A stretch of DNA of 64,000 nucleotides from Burkholderia stagnalis (GTDB lineage Bacteria > Pseudomonadota > Gammaproteobacteria > Burkholderiales > Burkholderiaceae): positions 186,001 through 250,000 of the forward strand of contig NZ_CADESW010000005.1 in the NCBI RefSeq assembly GCF_902830275.1. Direction: 5' to 3'. Position 1 is the stretch's first letter. Each line of letters starts with the position of its first letter. This document shows, in pieces, positions 33,137 to 42,284 of this stretch. The position numbers and the translations under genes were made by a program. The notes beneath the pieces were generated by a model. It did not search any database, had not been told where the DNA came from, and worked only from the letters and a program-made list of their open reading frames with translations.

Positions 33137-34881
33137 TGCGCATCTTTCTCGCCATTTCGTTATTAGCCGCCGTGCTGCTGGGCGGCTGCACCGGGCTGCG
33201 CAGCGGCATCGAACGGGATACGCAGCGCGATTCGAATGAATCCGGCGCGCTCGTGAAGCGCGCACTCGACGGCGACAACAGCGTGCATGCGCTGTCGCCC
33301 GTCGTCGTGAACGACGGGCTGTGGGTATCGGCGGGCACCGTCAAGCTGCAGCACGGCGAACAGCTGCCGTCGCTGTTCGACGAGCCGGCGTCGTTTGATC
33401 GCTCGGTCTCTTCGTTGTCCGAATTCGCCGAGCAGATCACGCGGCTCACGCAGGTGCCGACCCAGGTCGCCGCCAGCGCCCAGCAGGCGGCCGCGCGTTC
33501 GCAGCAGGGCGGCGGCGCGGACGGCGCCGCGCGCAGCGCGCCCGCGTTCCTCGACGCGGCGGGCGGGCGCTCGGTGCCGCCGCTGCCGCCCGGCATGCCG
33601 GGCGGCGCATCGTCCGGCGGCGGCAACGCGGGCGGCGGCGGCGCAGGCGGCGGCACGTCGTTCGCGCCGGCGCGGATCCTGTACACGGGCGGCACGCTGC
33701 GCGGCCTGCTCGACGCGGCGTGCGCGCGCTTCGGCGTGTTCTGGAAATACGAGCAGGGCGCGATCCGCTTCTTCTTCACCGATACCCGCACGTTCCAGGT
33801 CAACGCGATTCCCGGCGATTCGTCGCTGAACGCGTCGGTCGTGAGCGGCGCGACGAGCGACGGCACGTCGGGCGGTTCGCAGTCCGGCGGCTCGGGCGGC
33901 GGCACGAACGGCGGGAATGGCAATACGTCGGGCCTCACCGCGAACAACACGGCGAACACCGCGGTGAATTCGCAGCTGTCGGTGTTCAACGGCCTGCAGA
34001 GCGCGATCCAGTCGATGCTGTCGCGCTACGGCAGCTCGGTGTCGTCGCCGGCCACCGGCTCGATCTCGGTGACGGATACGCCCGACGTGCTCGAGCGCGT
34101 CGCCACGTTCATGACGCAGCAGAACCGCTCGCTGTCGCGGCAGGTGATGCTGAACGTGACCGTGCTCAGCGTGTCGCTGAAGGCGGGCGACGCGTACGGG
34201 ATCGACTGGAGCCTCGTCTACAAGACGATGTCGGCGAGTTTCGGCATCACCAATCCGTTCAAGCCGGCGGCGCTGACGTCGCCCGCCGATCTCGCCGCGA
34301 CCGTGCTCAGCCCGACGAGCCGCTTCAACGGCACGAAGCTGCTGATCCGCGCGCTGTCGCAGCAGGGCACGGTGCGGCGCAAGACGTCGGCGTCGGTCAC
34401 GACGCTCAACAACCAGCCGGTGCCTGTGCAGGTCGCGACGCAGACGGGCTACCTCGCGTCGGTGTCGACCACCAACACCGCGAACGTCGGCTCGTCGACG
34501 GCGCTCACGCCGGGCACCGTGACGACCGGCTTCAACATGACGCTGCTGCCGCACGTGCTCGACGACGGCACCGTGATGCTGCAGTTCTCGACCAACATCT
34601 CGTCGCTGCTCGAGCTGAAGGACGTGTCGAGCAGCACGGGCAGCGGCGCGACGCGCATCCAGACGCCCAACGTCGACATGCGCAACTTCCTGCAGCGGGT
34701 CGCGATGAAATCGGGCGAGACGCTCGTCATCAGCGGCTACGAAGGCGCGAACGATTCGCTCGACGAGCGCGGCGTCGGCACGCCGAAGATGATCGCGCTC
34801 GGCGGCGGCTACGAGGCGCAGCGCCAGCGCGAGGTGATCGTGATCCTGATCACGCCCGTCACGCAGCGCGGCGGCGCCTGA
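33136..34881 (+). CDS. pilN: Type IVb pilus outer-membrane secretin PilN
   Basis: A 581-residue lipoprotein secretin of the R64 PilN/BfpB group. The lipobox is LLGGC (Cys18). An N-terminal periplasmic part follows, then a Gly/Ser-rich spacer (residues 140-175 and again 230-265). The secretin domain runs from about 330 to the end (LNVTVLSVSLKAGDAYGIDWSLVY, then VMLQFSTNISSLLEL and VIVILITPV). It forms the outer-membrane channel for the pilus. The start overlaps the pilL stop (TGATG). Confidence 0.93.
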   Translation: MRIFLAISLLAAVLLGGCTGLRSGIERDTQRDSNESGALVKRALDGDNSVHALSPVVVNDGLWVSAGTVKLQHGEQLPSLFDEPASFDRSVSSLSEFAEQITRLTQVPTQVAASAQQAAARSQQGGGADGAARSAPAFLDAAGGRSVPPLPPGMPGGASSGGGNAGGGGAGGGTSFAPARILYTGGTLRGLLDAACARFGVFWKYEQGAIRFFFTDTRTFQVNAIPGDSSLNASVVSGATSDGTSGGSQSGGSGGGTNGGNGNTSGLTANNTANTAVNSQLSVFNGLQSAIQSMLSRYGSSVSSPATGSISVTDTPDVLERVATFMTQQNRSLSRQVMLNVTVLSVSLKAGDAYGIDWSLVYKTMSASFGITNPFKPAALTSPADLAATVLSPTSRFNGTKLLIRALSQQGTVRRKTSASVTTLNNQPVPVQVATQTGYLASVSTTNTANVGSSTALTPGTVTTGFNMTLLPHVLDDGTVMLQFSTNISSLLELKDVSSSTGSGATRIQTPNVDMRNFLQRVAMKSGETLVISGYEGANDSLDERGVGTPKMIALGGGYEAQRQREVIVILITPVTQRGGA

Positions 34882-34892
34882 CGGAGCCGGCG

Positions 34893-36182
34893 ATGAGCGC
34901 GCAGGTGATTCAAATCGGCCGCCAGCGCTTTGTCGGCGGCCTGTTCTGGCAGTCGCTGTCGAGGCGCAACGAGCTGCGCGCCGAAGCGGTCGAGCTCGCG
35001 AAGAAGCTGAAGTTCGACCTGATGGTGCTGCGGATCGATCGCGGCGTCGCGGCGGCCGGTTATGCGAACACGCGCGACGGCTTTGCGCCCGGGCATCTGT
35101 CGCTCGGCGCGATGGTGTCGCGCGCGATCGCGCTCGAAGGCGCGTTCTACAACGGCCGCCGCCAGCCCGCGCCGAACTGGCTCGGCGCGTTCGCGCTGCC
35201 CGACGGGCGCTGGGCCTACTTCGCGGTGCGCGACCACGCGTTCATGCCGAACGGCGACTGGGTCGGCACGCGCGACGAAGCGCTGGAACGGCTGCATACC
35301 GACTATGCGTGGGGCGGCTGGAACGTCGTGATCGGCGAGCCGGAGCTCGAGAAGCAGGGGTTCCAGAATTTCCAGCCCAAACGCCTCGACGAACTGCTGC
35401 CGCGCCGCGGCGGCCGGCCGCGCACCGAGCGCTGGTGGGCGCTGCGGCCGGTCGAGCGGCGCCTGTCGCCGCGCGCCGCGCTGATCGCGGCGACGGTCGT
35501 GTGCGTCGCGGCCGGCGCGGGGTTCGCGTATTGGCACCATCGCACGAAGGTCGAGGCCGAGGAACGCGAGGCGGCGCTCGAACGCGTGCGCGCGGAGCTC
35601 GCCGCGCGGCAGGCGAAGGGCGGCCCGATCGCACACCCGTGGGCGACGCTGCCCGACGCGGTCGGCTTCGCGCGTGCGTGCGCCGCAAGCTTCGGCCGGC
35701 TCGCGCCGGGCGGCTGGCAGCTCGACCGCTACGAATGCACGCCGGGCACCGCGCACTATGGATGGGCGCGCAACGGCTCGAACGTGCGCTACCTGCTCGC
35801 CGTGGAGCCCGACGCAATTGTCGACACCGACGGCGAACGCGCGTCGCTCGACGTGCCGCTCGTCGCGCCGGCCGCGGGAGACACGCCGCTCGTCGACGAT
35901 TCGGCTGTCAGGACGCAACTTCTGTCGCGGCTCCAATGGCTCGATGCCGCCGCTAAACTCGACGAGCTGCTTCCCGGCCAGGCGTCGCAGGCGCAGCTCG
36001 CGAATCTCGCGCAGCAGGCGGCCGCCGCGACCGCGTGGCGCACGTACCGGCTCACCGCGAACCTCGGCGGCGTGGCGCCGCCCGAGTTCGTGCGCGCGAT
36101 CGACGTGCCGGGGCTGCGCGTGCAGCGCATCGCTTACCAGAACAACCAGTGGACTCTCGAAGGAGTGCTCTATGCGAAATAG
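34893..36182 (+). CDS. pilO: Type IVb pilus accessory protein PilO
   Basis: A 429-residue protein of the R64 PilO (pilin accessory) family. The N-terminal cytoplasmic part (about 1-185) is actin-like/PilM-like in position and carries QGFQNFQPKRLDELLP. A single transmembrane helix lies at about 190-212, followed by a coiled coil and a periplasmic domain. Such proteins join the secretin to the inner-membrane platform. GGAG lies 6 bases upstream of ATG 34893. The 3' end overlaps pilP by 11 bases. Confidence 0.87.
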   Translation: MSAQVIQIGRQRFVGGLFWQSLSRRNELRAEAVELAKKLKFDLMVLRIDRGVAAAGYANTRDGFAPGHLSLGAMVSRAIALEGAFYNGRRQPAPNWLGAFALPDGRWAYFAVRDHAFMPNGDWVGTRDEALERLHTDYAWGGWNVVIGEPELEKQGFQNFQPKRLDELLPRRGGRPRTERWWALRPVERRLSPRAALIAATVVCVAAGAGFAYWHHRTKVEAEEREAALERVRAELAARQAKGGPIAHPWATLPDAVGFARACAASFGRLAPGGWQLDRYECTPGTAHYGWARNGSNVRYLLAVEPDAIVDTDGERASLDVPLVAPAAGDTPLVDDSAVRTQLLSRLQWLDAAAKLDELLPGQASQAQLANLAQQAAAATAWRTYRLTANLGGVAPPEFVRAIDVPGLRVQRIAYQNNQWTLEGVLYAK

Positions 36183-36696
36183 TCGTGTCCGAACGACGTG
36201 CGTGCTGGGCCTGGCGTTGCTCGCCGGCGCCGCGCGCGCGGCGGGGCCCGCGTCGCTCGACGACAGCGGCGCGACCGCCGCACGGCTCACGCAGCTGCAA
36301 AGCGAGACGGTGCTGCTGCAGGCGCAGCTGAAGAAGCTCGAGACACAGCAGCAAGTGATCGAGCGTACCGCGCAGCTCGCGCGTGTGCTCGGCGGCGGCG
36401 CGCCGCCTGCCGGGCAGTTCACGGTGACGGCGATCGAAGGCGTCGGCAAGCGCGCGTTCGCGACGCTGCGGATGAACGGCGGCGCGGAATTCGAGGTGCA
36501 GCGCGGCGACGCGCTGCCGGACGGCGGGCGCGTCGTCGCGATCGAGCCGCGCGCGGTCGTCGTGTCGAATCGCGGGCGCACGGTGCGGCTGTCGACGGCG
36601 TCGCCGTCGTCTTCCTATGCGGGCAATCCGCCGCTGCCGGCCGACGCGGCGCCGCCGCTGCCGACGCAGCCCACCCTGCCGGCGAGCGGTTCATGA
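36172..36696 (+). CDS. pilP: Type IVb pilus protein PilP
   Basis: A 174-residue exported protein with a signal peptide (cleavage near AARA|AG), a coiled-coil stretch (LQSETVLLQAQLKKLETQQQVIE) and a small beta domain at 85-150 with VQRGDALPDGGRVVAIEPRAVVV. This is the R64 PilP arrangement and resembles the homology region of GspC/PilP proteins that touch the secretin. AGGAG precedes ATG 36172, and its stop overlaps pilQ. Confidence 0.87.
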   Translation: MRNSRVRTTCVLGLALLAGAARAAGPASLDDSGATAARLTQLQSETVLLQAQLKKLETQQQVIERTAQLARVLGGGAPPAGQFTVTAIEGVGKRAFATLRMNGGAEFEVQRGDALPDGGRVVAIEPRAVVVSNRGRTVRLSTASPSSSYAGNPPLPADAAPPLPTQPTLPASGS

Positions 36697-38291
36697 GCCG
36701 GGGCGCGCATCGACCCGAGCCGGCGTTCGCGCATGCGACGCCGCCCGCCGCCCCCGCCGCGCAGCCGCGTGCGGTCAGCGAAGCGGGCGACTTCGCCGCG
36801 AGCGTCGAGGAGCGCAAGTTCGTCTGCCTGTTCGACGACGGGCGCCTGCTGATCGCCGACGGCCACGAGATGAACCCGTTCGTGCTGTCGTATCGCGCGC
36901 GGCTCGACCGGATGGGCCGGCCGTACCGGCCGACGGCCGCGACGCTGACGCAGGTGCGCGAGGCGTACCGGCAGCATGTCGCGGGCGGCGGCGAGCGGCT
37001 CGATCACACGGTGATGCAGGTGCTCGCGAAGGAGCTGATCGGCCGCGCGTGCCGCGAGCGCGCGTCGGACATCCATATCCGCGTGCGCCGCTTCAGCACC
37101 GAGGTCTACTTCCGGATTCACAACGAGCTCGCGCGCGTGAACGAGCACACGCGCGAGCACGGCGAGCGGCTGCTCGCGACGCTGTACGGCGCGATGACGA
37201 CCGTGTCCGACAACAGCTACCGGCCGAGCGAGCGGCAGGACGCGAGCATCGGCGATCGCGACAAGCTGCCGGACGACCTGTACGGCGTGCGGATCGCGAC
37301 GACGCCGACGAGCGACGGCAGCCTGATGGTGCTGCGGCTGCTGTACAACGATGCGGGCGACTCGACCGATCTCGCGGCGCTCGGCTTCGCGCCCGAGCAC
37401 GTGGCTGCGTTCCGCGCGCTGCGCGCGCAGCCGCACGGGATGAACATCATCAGCGGCCCGACCGGCTCCGGCAAATCGACGACGCTGCAGCGCATGCTCG
37501 CCGCGCAGATCGACGAGTCGCGCGGCAGCCTGCACGTGATCACGGTCGAGGATCCGATCGAGTATCCGATCGACGGCGCGGTGCAGACGCCGGTGGCGAA
37601 TGCGCAGACGGAGGACGCGCGCGCGCTCGCGTTCGCGGCGGCGATCACGAACGCGATGCGGCTCGATCCCGACACGATCATGATCGGCGAGATCCGCGAC
37701 CGCGCGTCCGGGCAGACGGCGCTGCGCGCATCGATGACGGGCCACCAGGTGTGGACGACGGTGCATGCGAACAGCGCGCTCGCGATCGCCGACCGCCTGA
37801 TCGATCTCGGCCTGCACGCGCGGATGGTTACCGATCACACGGTGGTCTCCGGGCTCATCAGCCAGCGTCTCGTGAAGCTGTTGTGCCCGGATTGCAAGCT
37901 GCGGCTCGTCGATCATCCGGAGCGGATCGAGCCGGGCCTGTTCGCGCGGCTGCGGCTCGCGCTCGATGGAAGGCTGCACGACGTGTGCATCGCGGGCGAC
38001 GGCTGCGAGCATTGCCGTTCGGTCGGCACGATCGGCCGCACGGTGGTGGCCGAAGTGATCCTGCCCGATGCGCGGCTGTTCGAATACCTGCGCGACGGCG
38101 ACAAGGTCGGCGCGCTCGAATACTGGACTCGCACGCTAGGCGGGATGACGCTTGCCGAGCACGCGCTGCGCAAGGTCGCGGCGGGGCTCGTCGATCCGCG
38201 CGGCGTCGAGCGCATCGTCGGCACGCTCGCGCCGGTGGCGGGCGAGGCGCGGCAGCAGCTGTCGCTCGTCGGGCTGAGTTATGGCACTTGA
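36693..38291 (+). CDS. pilQ: Type IVb pilus extension ATPase PilQ (GspE family)
   Basis: A 532-residue cytoplasmic assembly ATPase named as in R64 (not the secretin PilQ of type IVa pili). It has an N-terminal domain to about 100, then RASDIHIRV (the Asp/His box start), Walker A GPTGSGKS at 255-262, EDPIEYPIDGAVQT, Walker B DPDTIMIGEIRD and the His box GHQVWTTVHANSALA. Zinc-type Cys pairs follow (LLCPDCKL and EHCRS). Intact and full length. Overlaps both pilP and pilR by a few bases. Confidence 0.95.
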   Translation: MSRGAHRPEPAFAHATPPAAPAAQPRAVSEAGDFAASVEERKFVCLFDDGRLLIADGHEMNPFVLSYRARLDRMGRPYRPTAATLTQVREAYRQHVAGGGERLDHTVMQVLAKELIGRACRERASDIHIRVRRFSTEVYFRIHNELARVNEHTREHGERLLATLYGAMTTVSDNSYRPSERQDASIGDRDKLPDDLYGVRIATTPTSDGSLMVLRLLYNDAGDSTDLAALGFAPEHVAAFRALRAQPHGMNIISGPTGSGKSTTLQRMLAAQIDESRGSLHVITVEDPIEYPIDGAVQTPVANAQTEDARALAFAAAITNAMRLDPDTIMIGEIRDRASGQTALRASMTGHQVWTTVHANSALAIADRLIDLGLHARMVTDHTVVSGLISQRLVKLLCPDCKLRLVDHPERIEPGLFARLRLALDGRLHDVCIAGDGCEHCRSVGTIGRTVVAEVILPDARLFEYLRDGDKVGALEYWTRTLGGMTLAEHALRKVAAGLVDPRGVERIVGTLAPVAGEARQQLSLVGLSYGT

Positions 38292-39357
38292 GTTGAATCG
38301 CCGCTGGGCGAAGCTCAGCCTGAACGCCGACGAGCGGCTGCGCGTGTACCGCAAGGTCGCGAAGATGCTCGGCAACGGGCTGCCGCTGCTCAAGGTGCTC
38401 GAGGAGCTCGAATGGCGCGCGTCGCGCGAGGGCCGCAAGCCGCGCGAGCCGCTCGCGATCGTGCTGTCCGACTGGCGGCTTGCGGTGCAGAACGGCCGGA
38501 TGCTGTCCGAGGCGATGGAAACGTGGGTGCCCGCGACCGAGCAGATGATCATCGCGGCCGGCGAGCAGGCGGGACGCATCGAGGACGCGCTCGCGTCGGT
38601 GGCCGACATCGTGCAGTCGGGCCGCAAGATCCGCCGCGCGGTGACGGGCGGCGTCGCGTATCCGGTCGGGCTGGTCGTGATGGTGATCGGCTACCTGTAC
38701 CTGTTCGGCACGCACGTGATCCCCAAGTTCGCGATGATCGCCGATCCGACGCACTGGCATGGCGCCGCGCGCTCGCTGTACGTGATGTCGGAGTTCGTGC
38801 AGGGGTGGATGCCTGTGGTGGTCGTGCTGCTCGTCGCGGTGTTCGCCGCGCTCGCGTGGTCGCTGCCGCGCTGGCGCGGCCCGCTGCGCATCGTGGCGGA
38901 CCGCGTGCCGCCTTATTCGATCTACCGGCTCGTCACGGGCAGCGGCTTCCTGATCGCGTTCTCGGCGCTGCAGGCGTCGGGCGTCACGGTCGAGAAGGCG
39001 CTGCTCAAGATCGGCGCGGTCGCGGGGCCGTGGCTGCGCGAGCGGATCGACGACACGCTGGTCGGCGTGAAGTCGGGCCTCAACGCCGGCGAGGCGCTGC
39101 TCAACGCCGGCTATCACTTTCCGTCGCGCGAGATCGTCGAGGATCTGTGCATCTACGCCGAGTACGGCGGCTTCGACGCGGCGCTCAAGATGCTCGCCGA
39201 CGAATGGCTCGAAGAGGGCGTCACGCGGATCGCCGCGCAGATGCGCGTGCTGAACGGCATTGCGATCGTCGTGCTCGCGATGCTGATCGGCTGGCTCGTG
39301 ACGGGCTTCTTCGGTATCCAGCAGGAAATCGCCGCGATGACGCGCGCGATGCATTGA
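38281..39357 (+). CDS. pilR: Type IVb pilus inner-membrane platform protein PilR (GspF family)
   Basis: A 358-residue polytopic protein of the GspF/PilC family that sits above the ATPase and feeds pilin into the fibre. Two cytoplasmic helical domains (about 15-120 and 205-310) are separated by hydrophobic helices near 125-150 and 180-200, and a third helix closes the protein (IAIVVLAMLIGWLVTGFFG). The ATG at 38281 lies inside the end of pilQ (11-base overlap). Confidence 0.92.
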   Translation: MALELNRRWAKLSLNADERLRVYRKVAKMLGNGLPLLKVLEELEWRASREGRKPREPLAIVLSDWRLAVQNGRMLSEAMETWVPATEQMIIAAGEQAGRIEDALASVADIVQSGRKIRRAVTGGVAYPVGLVVMVIGYLYLFGTHVIPKFAMIADPTHWHGAARSLYVMSEFVQGWMPVVVVLLVAVFAALAWSLPRWRGPLRIVADRVPPYSIYRLVTGSGFLIAFSALQASGVTVEKALLKIGAVAGPWLRERIDDTLVGVKSGLNAGEALLNAGYHFPSREIVEDLCIYAEYGGFDAALKMLADEWLEEGVTRIAAQMRVLNGIAIVVLAMLIGWLVTGFFGIQQEIAAMTRAMH

Positions 39358-39389
39358 CGTCGCGCACTTTCAATTCAGGAGAAGACCAG

Positions 39390-39947
39390 ATGAAACCACT
39401 CGCTAATCATCCCGCTTATCGACATGAACCGGCGTTTTGCCGGCGGCATCGCAAGGAGCGCGGTGCATCGCTGCTCGAGAGCATCGCGTATCTCGGCGTT
39501 GCCGCGATCGTGATCGTCGGCGCGATCGCGCTGCTCGGGTCGGCGTTTTCCAGCGCGAATACGAATCGGCTCGCGGAGGAGCTGAATGCGATTCAGACGG
39601 GGACGAAGAAGCTTTATATGGGGCAGGTGAATAACTATGGGAATGGTGCTGACCTCAATGCGAACCTGGTTGCGGCGCGAGTCTTTCCGAGCACGCTGCC
39701 TGTTAACGGTGCAGTCGTATCGAACGCATGGGGCGGGAATGTGGCGGTGACGGGGCAAGGGCAGACTTTCACCGTGGCGTACACGAACGTCCCGCGCGAC
39801 ATCTGCATTAACACGCTGACGGCGGGCGGCAACTGGCGGACGGTGGCGATTGGCCAGAACGGCCGAGCAATCCCATATCCGGTTTCTCCGACCGACGCGA
39901 CGGCGGCCTGCGCGGACAACACCACGATCACCTGGACGTCGAACTGA
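39390..39947 (+). CDS. pilS: Type IVb major prepilin PilS
   Basis: A 185-residue prepilin. The long basic leader of 25 residues ends in RKERG; cleavage before Ala26 leaves Glu at position +5 (ASLLE), followed by the hydrophobic stalk helix. A Cys pair in the C-terminal part (Cys around 139 and 168) can form the usual D-region disulphide. AGGAG lies upstream of ATG 39390. The gene has lower GC in 39590-39660 than its neighbours, as is common for surface pilins under diversifying selection. No prepilin peptidase gene is in this cluster, so the peptidase must come from elsewhere. Confidence 0.93.
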   Translation: MKPLANHPAYRHEPAFCRRHRKERGASLLESIAYLGVAAIVIVGAIALLGSAFSSANTNRLAEELNAIQTGTKKLYMGQVNNYGNGADLNANLVAARVFPSTLPVNGAVVSNAWGGNVAVTGQGQTFTVAYTNVPRDICINTLTAGGNWRTVAIGQNGRAIPYPVSPTDATAACADNTTITWTSN

Positions 39948-39981
39948 CGCCACCGACTCTTTCGCCATTTCCGCCTAGCCC

Positions 39982-40461
39982 ATGTACGCCCTCGCCGCAG
40001 CACTGGCCATTGCATCGATCGCCGCCATCTACGCGACGCTGCAAGGCTCGTCCGCCGTGCCCGCGCTGCAGCCGGAGCGCACCGCGCAAGCGCTTGCCGA
40101 AAACCTCGCGATCTACCGGCAGGCGACGCTCGACTACGCGCGCACGCATCCCGGCACGCGTGGCGCGGTGCCTGACACGAAGCTTCCGCTTCCCGCGTGG
40201 TACCCGGGACCGAACCCGCTATGGCGCAACTTCGTCAGGGACGGCACCGTTGTCGCGTATGCGTCGGCGGCACCGTCCGTCAATGTCACGGGCGAGATCG
40301 CGACGCTTGCCGACGGTTCGCTGTTCGCGGGCGTCGCATACCGAAACGCGGTCGTGCGCCCCGGCAACGCGAATCCGAACGCGCCGGCGGACGGCGTGCC
40401 GCTGCCCGCCGGGCTGACGATCGCGAACGGCCTGCCGGTCTGGATGGGGCAAGCATACTGA
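39982..40461 (+). CDS. pilM: Type IVb pilus protein PilM (R64-type)
   Basis: A 159-residue protein with one N-terminal membrane helix (ALAAALAIASIAAIYATL) and a periplasmic part, matching R64 PilM in size and layout. In R64 pilM precedes pilN; here it is between the two prepilin genes. The function is an assembly accessory of unknown mechanism. The stop overlaps the pilV ATG (TGATG), so the two are coupled. Confidence 0.78.
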   Translation: MYALAAALAIASIAAIYATLQGSSAVPALQPERTAQALAENLAIYRQATLDYARTHPGTRGAVPDTKLPLPAWYPGPNPLWRNFVRDGTVVAYASAAPSVNVTGEIATLADGSLFAGVAYRNAVVRPGNANPNAPADGVPLPAGLTIANGLPVWMGQAY

Positions 40462-42167
40462 TGCGTTTCATGTCTTCCCGCCGCCGCGCGCGCGGCTTCT
40501 CGCTGATCGAGGTGCTCGGCGCGCTGGCGATCGCCGCAGTGATGCTCGCCGGCATCGCGATGTTGGTCGACACGTCGCTCGACGACGTGCGCGCGCAGCA
40601 GGCCGCGCAATACCAGTCGCAGGTGACGGCGGCGGCCACGCGTGCGTTGAAGCGCGATTACGATGCTTGGTGGCAGCGCGCGAACAAGTTGACGCCCATC
40701 GTGATGAAGCTGACCGATTTGCAGACGACGAACGATCTGCCCGCCGCACTCCGCTCGACGAACGCGTACGGCCAGCACACGTGCGTGCTCATCAAGCGGA
40801 GCGCGGGCAGCGTCGGGCTCGACGCGCTCGTCGTGACGACGGGCGGCGAGCCGATCGGCGACAAGGAACTCGGCCTCGTCGCCGCGAGCGCGGGGCCGGG
40901 CGGCGGCTCGATCAGCGCGCGCTTTCCGGCGGAGGCGCGCGGCGCTTTCGACGCATGGCGGATGCCGCTCGGCGCGTTCCTCGGCGGCAGTTCGCCGAAG
41001 TGCGATCCGGCCGACACCGCGCCGCCGAACACGGGACACCTCGCGAACGAGATCTTCTTCAACGGGCCGGGCCAGCAGATCAACAGCGATTACCTGTACC
41101 GCGTCGGCGTCACCGGCCATCCGGAGGCGAACGCGATGCAAGTGCCGATCTGGCTGACGCACACGTACGTCGAGGGCACGAAGGACGACGAACACTGCGG
41201 AACGGCCGGCAGCTACGCGAACGGTAAGCTCGGCGCCGACGCGGCCGGCAATCTGCTGAGCTGCAAGAACGGCATGTGGCGCGGCGCCGGTGGCCACTGG
41301 AAAAATCCTGTCGACACGGCGAATGAGCTGCCCGTCGACCCGGAGAACACCCCGCCTGCCGATAAGGTGAACGAGAAGGGCGACGTGCGCCTCACGCTCG
41401 ACAAATTCCGCGCGTATGCATGGACAGGCGCCGCCTGGCAGGCCCTCGCGGTCGACCAGAACGACAACCTGATCGTGCCCGGCGTCGTCTCCGCGAACCA
41501 GTACGAGATCACCGGGCGCGTCGTCGTCAATACACCGTGCGCGCCCGACAAGAGTCGTCCAGACGCCGGCCTCATATCGATGGGCAAGGACGGACAAGTG
41601 CTGTCCTGCCAGGACGGCAAATGGCTGCCGCAGTCCGGGATCAAGATCGGCAGCACGGACGTGGACTGCCAGATCCTGATGGCGACGCCGGGCGCGACCG
41701 ATTTCTCGCAATGCTCGTACACCTACACCGGCGGCTATCCGAACGGCTCGTTCATCAGCTACGCGGAGGACGGCACCTACACGTACCGGATCGAACGCCC
41801 CGTCACGCTCGACAACAACGGGCTCATTTCGGTGAGCGCGTACATGCACATGAGCTACGCGGTCTGCAATTCGAAGGGCTGGGAAGGACAGATGCGGCTC
41901 GTCGTCGACATCGTCGATATTCAGAGCAACAAGGTGATCGCGCACGGCGACGCGCAATCGCCGAAGCTCATCGACGATGCGGCGACGATCAACGTCACGC
42001 TGAACCAGGCCGCCGAGCCGCGGCGGGGCTACAAGGTCGTGCTGTCCAGCAACTGGGCGACCTACGACCGCAACGCGACGCCGTGGACGTCGAACTACTG
42101 CAACAGCAAGAAGACCTTCCTCCAGACCCCCCTCGCCACCGGCTGGACCATCAATTCGTTCTATTGA
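40461..42167 (+). CDS. pilV: Type IVb minor pilin / tip adhesin PilV
   Basis: A 568-residue prepilin-like protein. The leader of 12 residues ends in RRARG with Phe13 and Glu17 at +5 (FSLIEVLGALAIA), followed by a long body with repeated small motifs (GKLGADAAGNLLSCKNGMWR and GLISMGKDGQVLSCQDGKWL are two copies of a PilV-type fold unit) and a C-terminal domain with several Cys. This is the R64/Ypt PilV architecture, where the C-terminus contacts receptor or recipient cells. I found no inverted repeats or recombinase gene downstream, so there is no shufflon here. Confidence 0.88.
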   Translation: MRFMSSRRRARGFSLIEVLGALAIAAVMLAGIAMLVDTSLDDVRAQQAAQYQSQVTAAATRALKRDYDAWWQRANKLTPIVMKLTDLQTTNDLPAALRSTNAYGQHTCVLIKRSAGSVGLDALVVTTGGEPIGDKELGLVAASAGPGGGSISARFPAEARGAFDAWRMPLGAFLGGSSPKCDPADTAPPNTGHLANEIFFNGPGQQINSDYLYRVGVTGHPEANAMQVPIWLTHTYVEGTKDDEHCGTAGSYANGKLGADAAGNLLSCKNGMWRGAGGHWKNPVDTANELPVDPENTPPADKVNEKGDVRLTLDKFRAYAWTGAAWQALAVDQNDNLIVPGVVSANQYEITGRVVVNTPCAPDKSRPDAGLISMGKDGQVLSCQDGKWLPQSGIKIGSTDVDCQILMATPGATDFSQCSYTYTGGYPNGSFISYAEDGTYTYRIERPVTLDNNGLISVSAYMHMSYAVCNSKGWEGQMRLVVDIVDIQSNKVIAHGDAQSPKLIDDAATINVTLNQAAEPRRGYKVVLSSNWATYDRNATPWTSNYCNSKKTFLQTPLATGWTINSFY

Positions 42168-42284
42168 ACGCGCCTTCGCCGCGCGCCGCGTTCGCCGCGC
42201 GCGGCTGCGGTTAACTGCACGGGTCTCCCATTCGCGGCGCGCGCCGGTCCGACCGGCCGCCGCGCGCCCCCACCGGACGCCCCC

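Noticed and set aside
42177..42197. TTCGC-N11-TTCGC upstream of sctC as an hrpII box
   Set aside because: The spacer is 11 instead of 15 bases, and the other TTCG elements nearby (42155, 42233) do not give a 16-base spacer either. It may be a decayed site, but it does not meet the rule used for the other seven.
42168..42284. Shufflon downstream of pilV
   Set aside because: No inverted repeats of the 19-bp sfx type, no alternative C-terminal cassettes and no recombinase gene are present; sctC follows after 117 bases.
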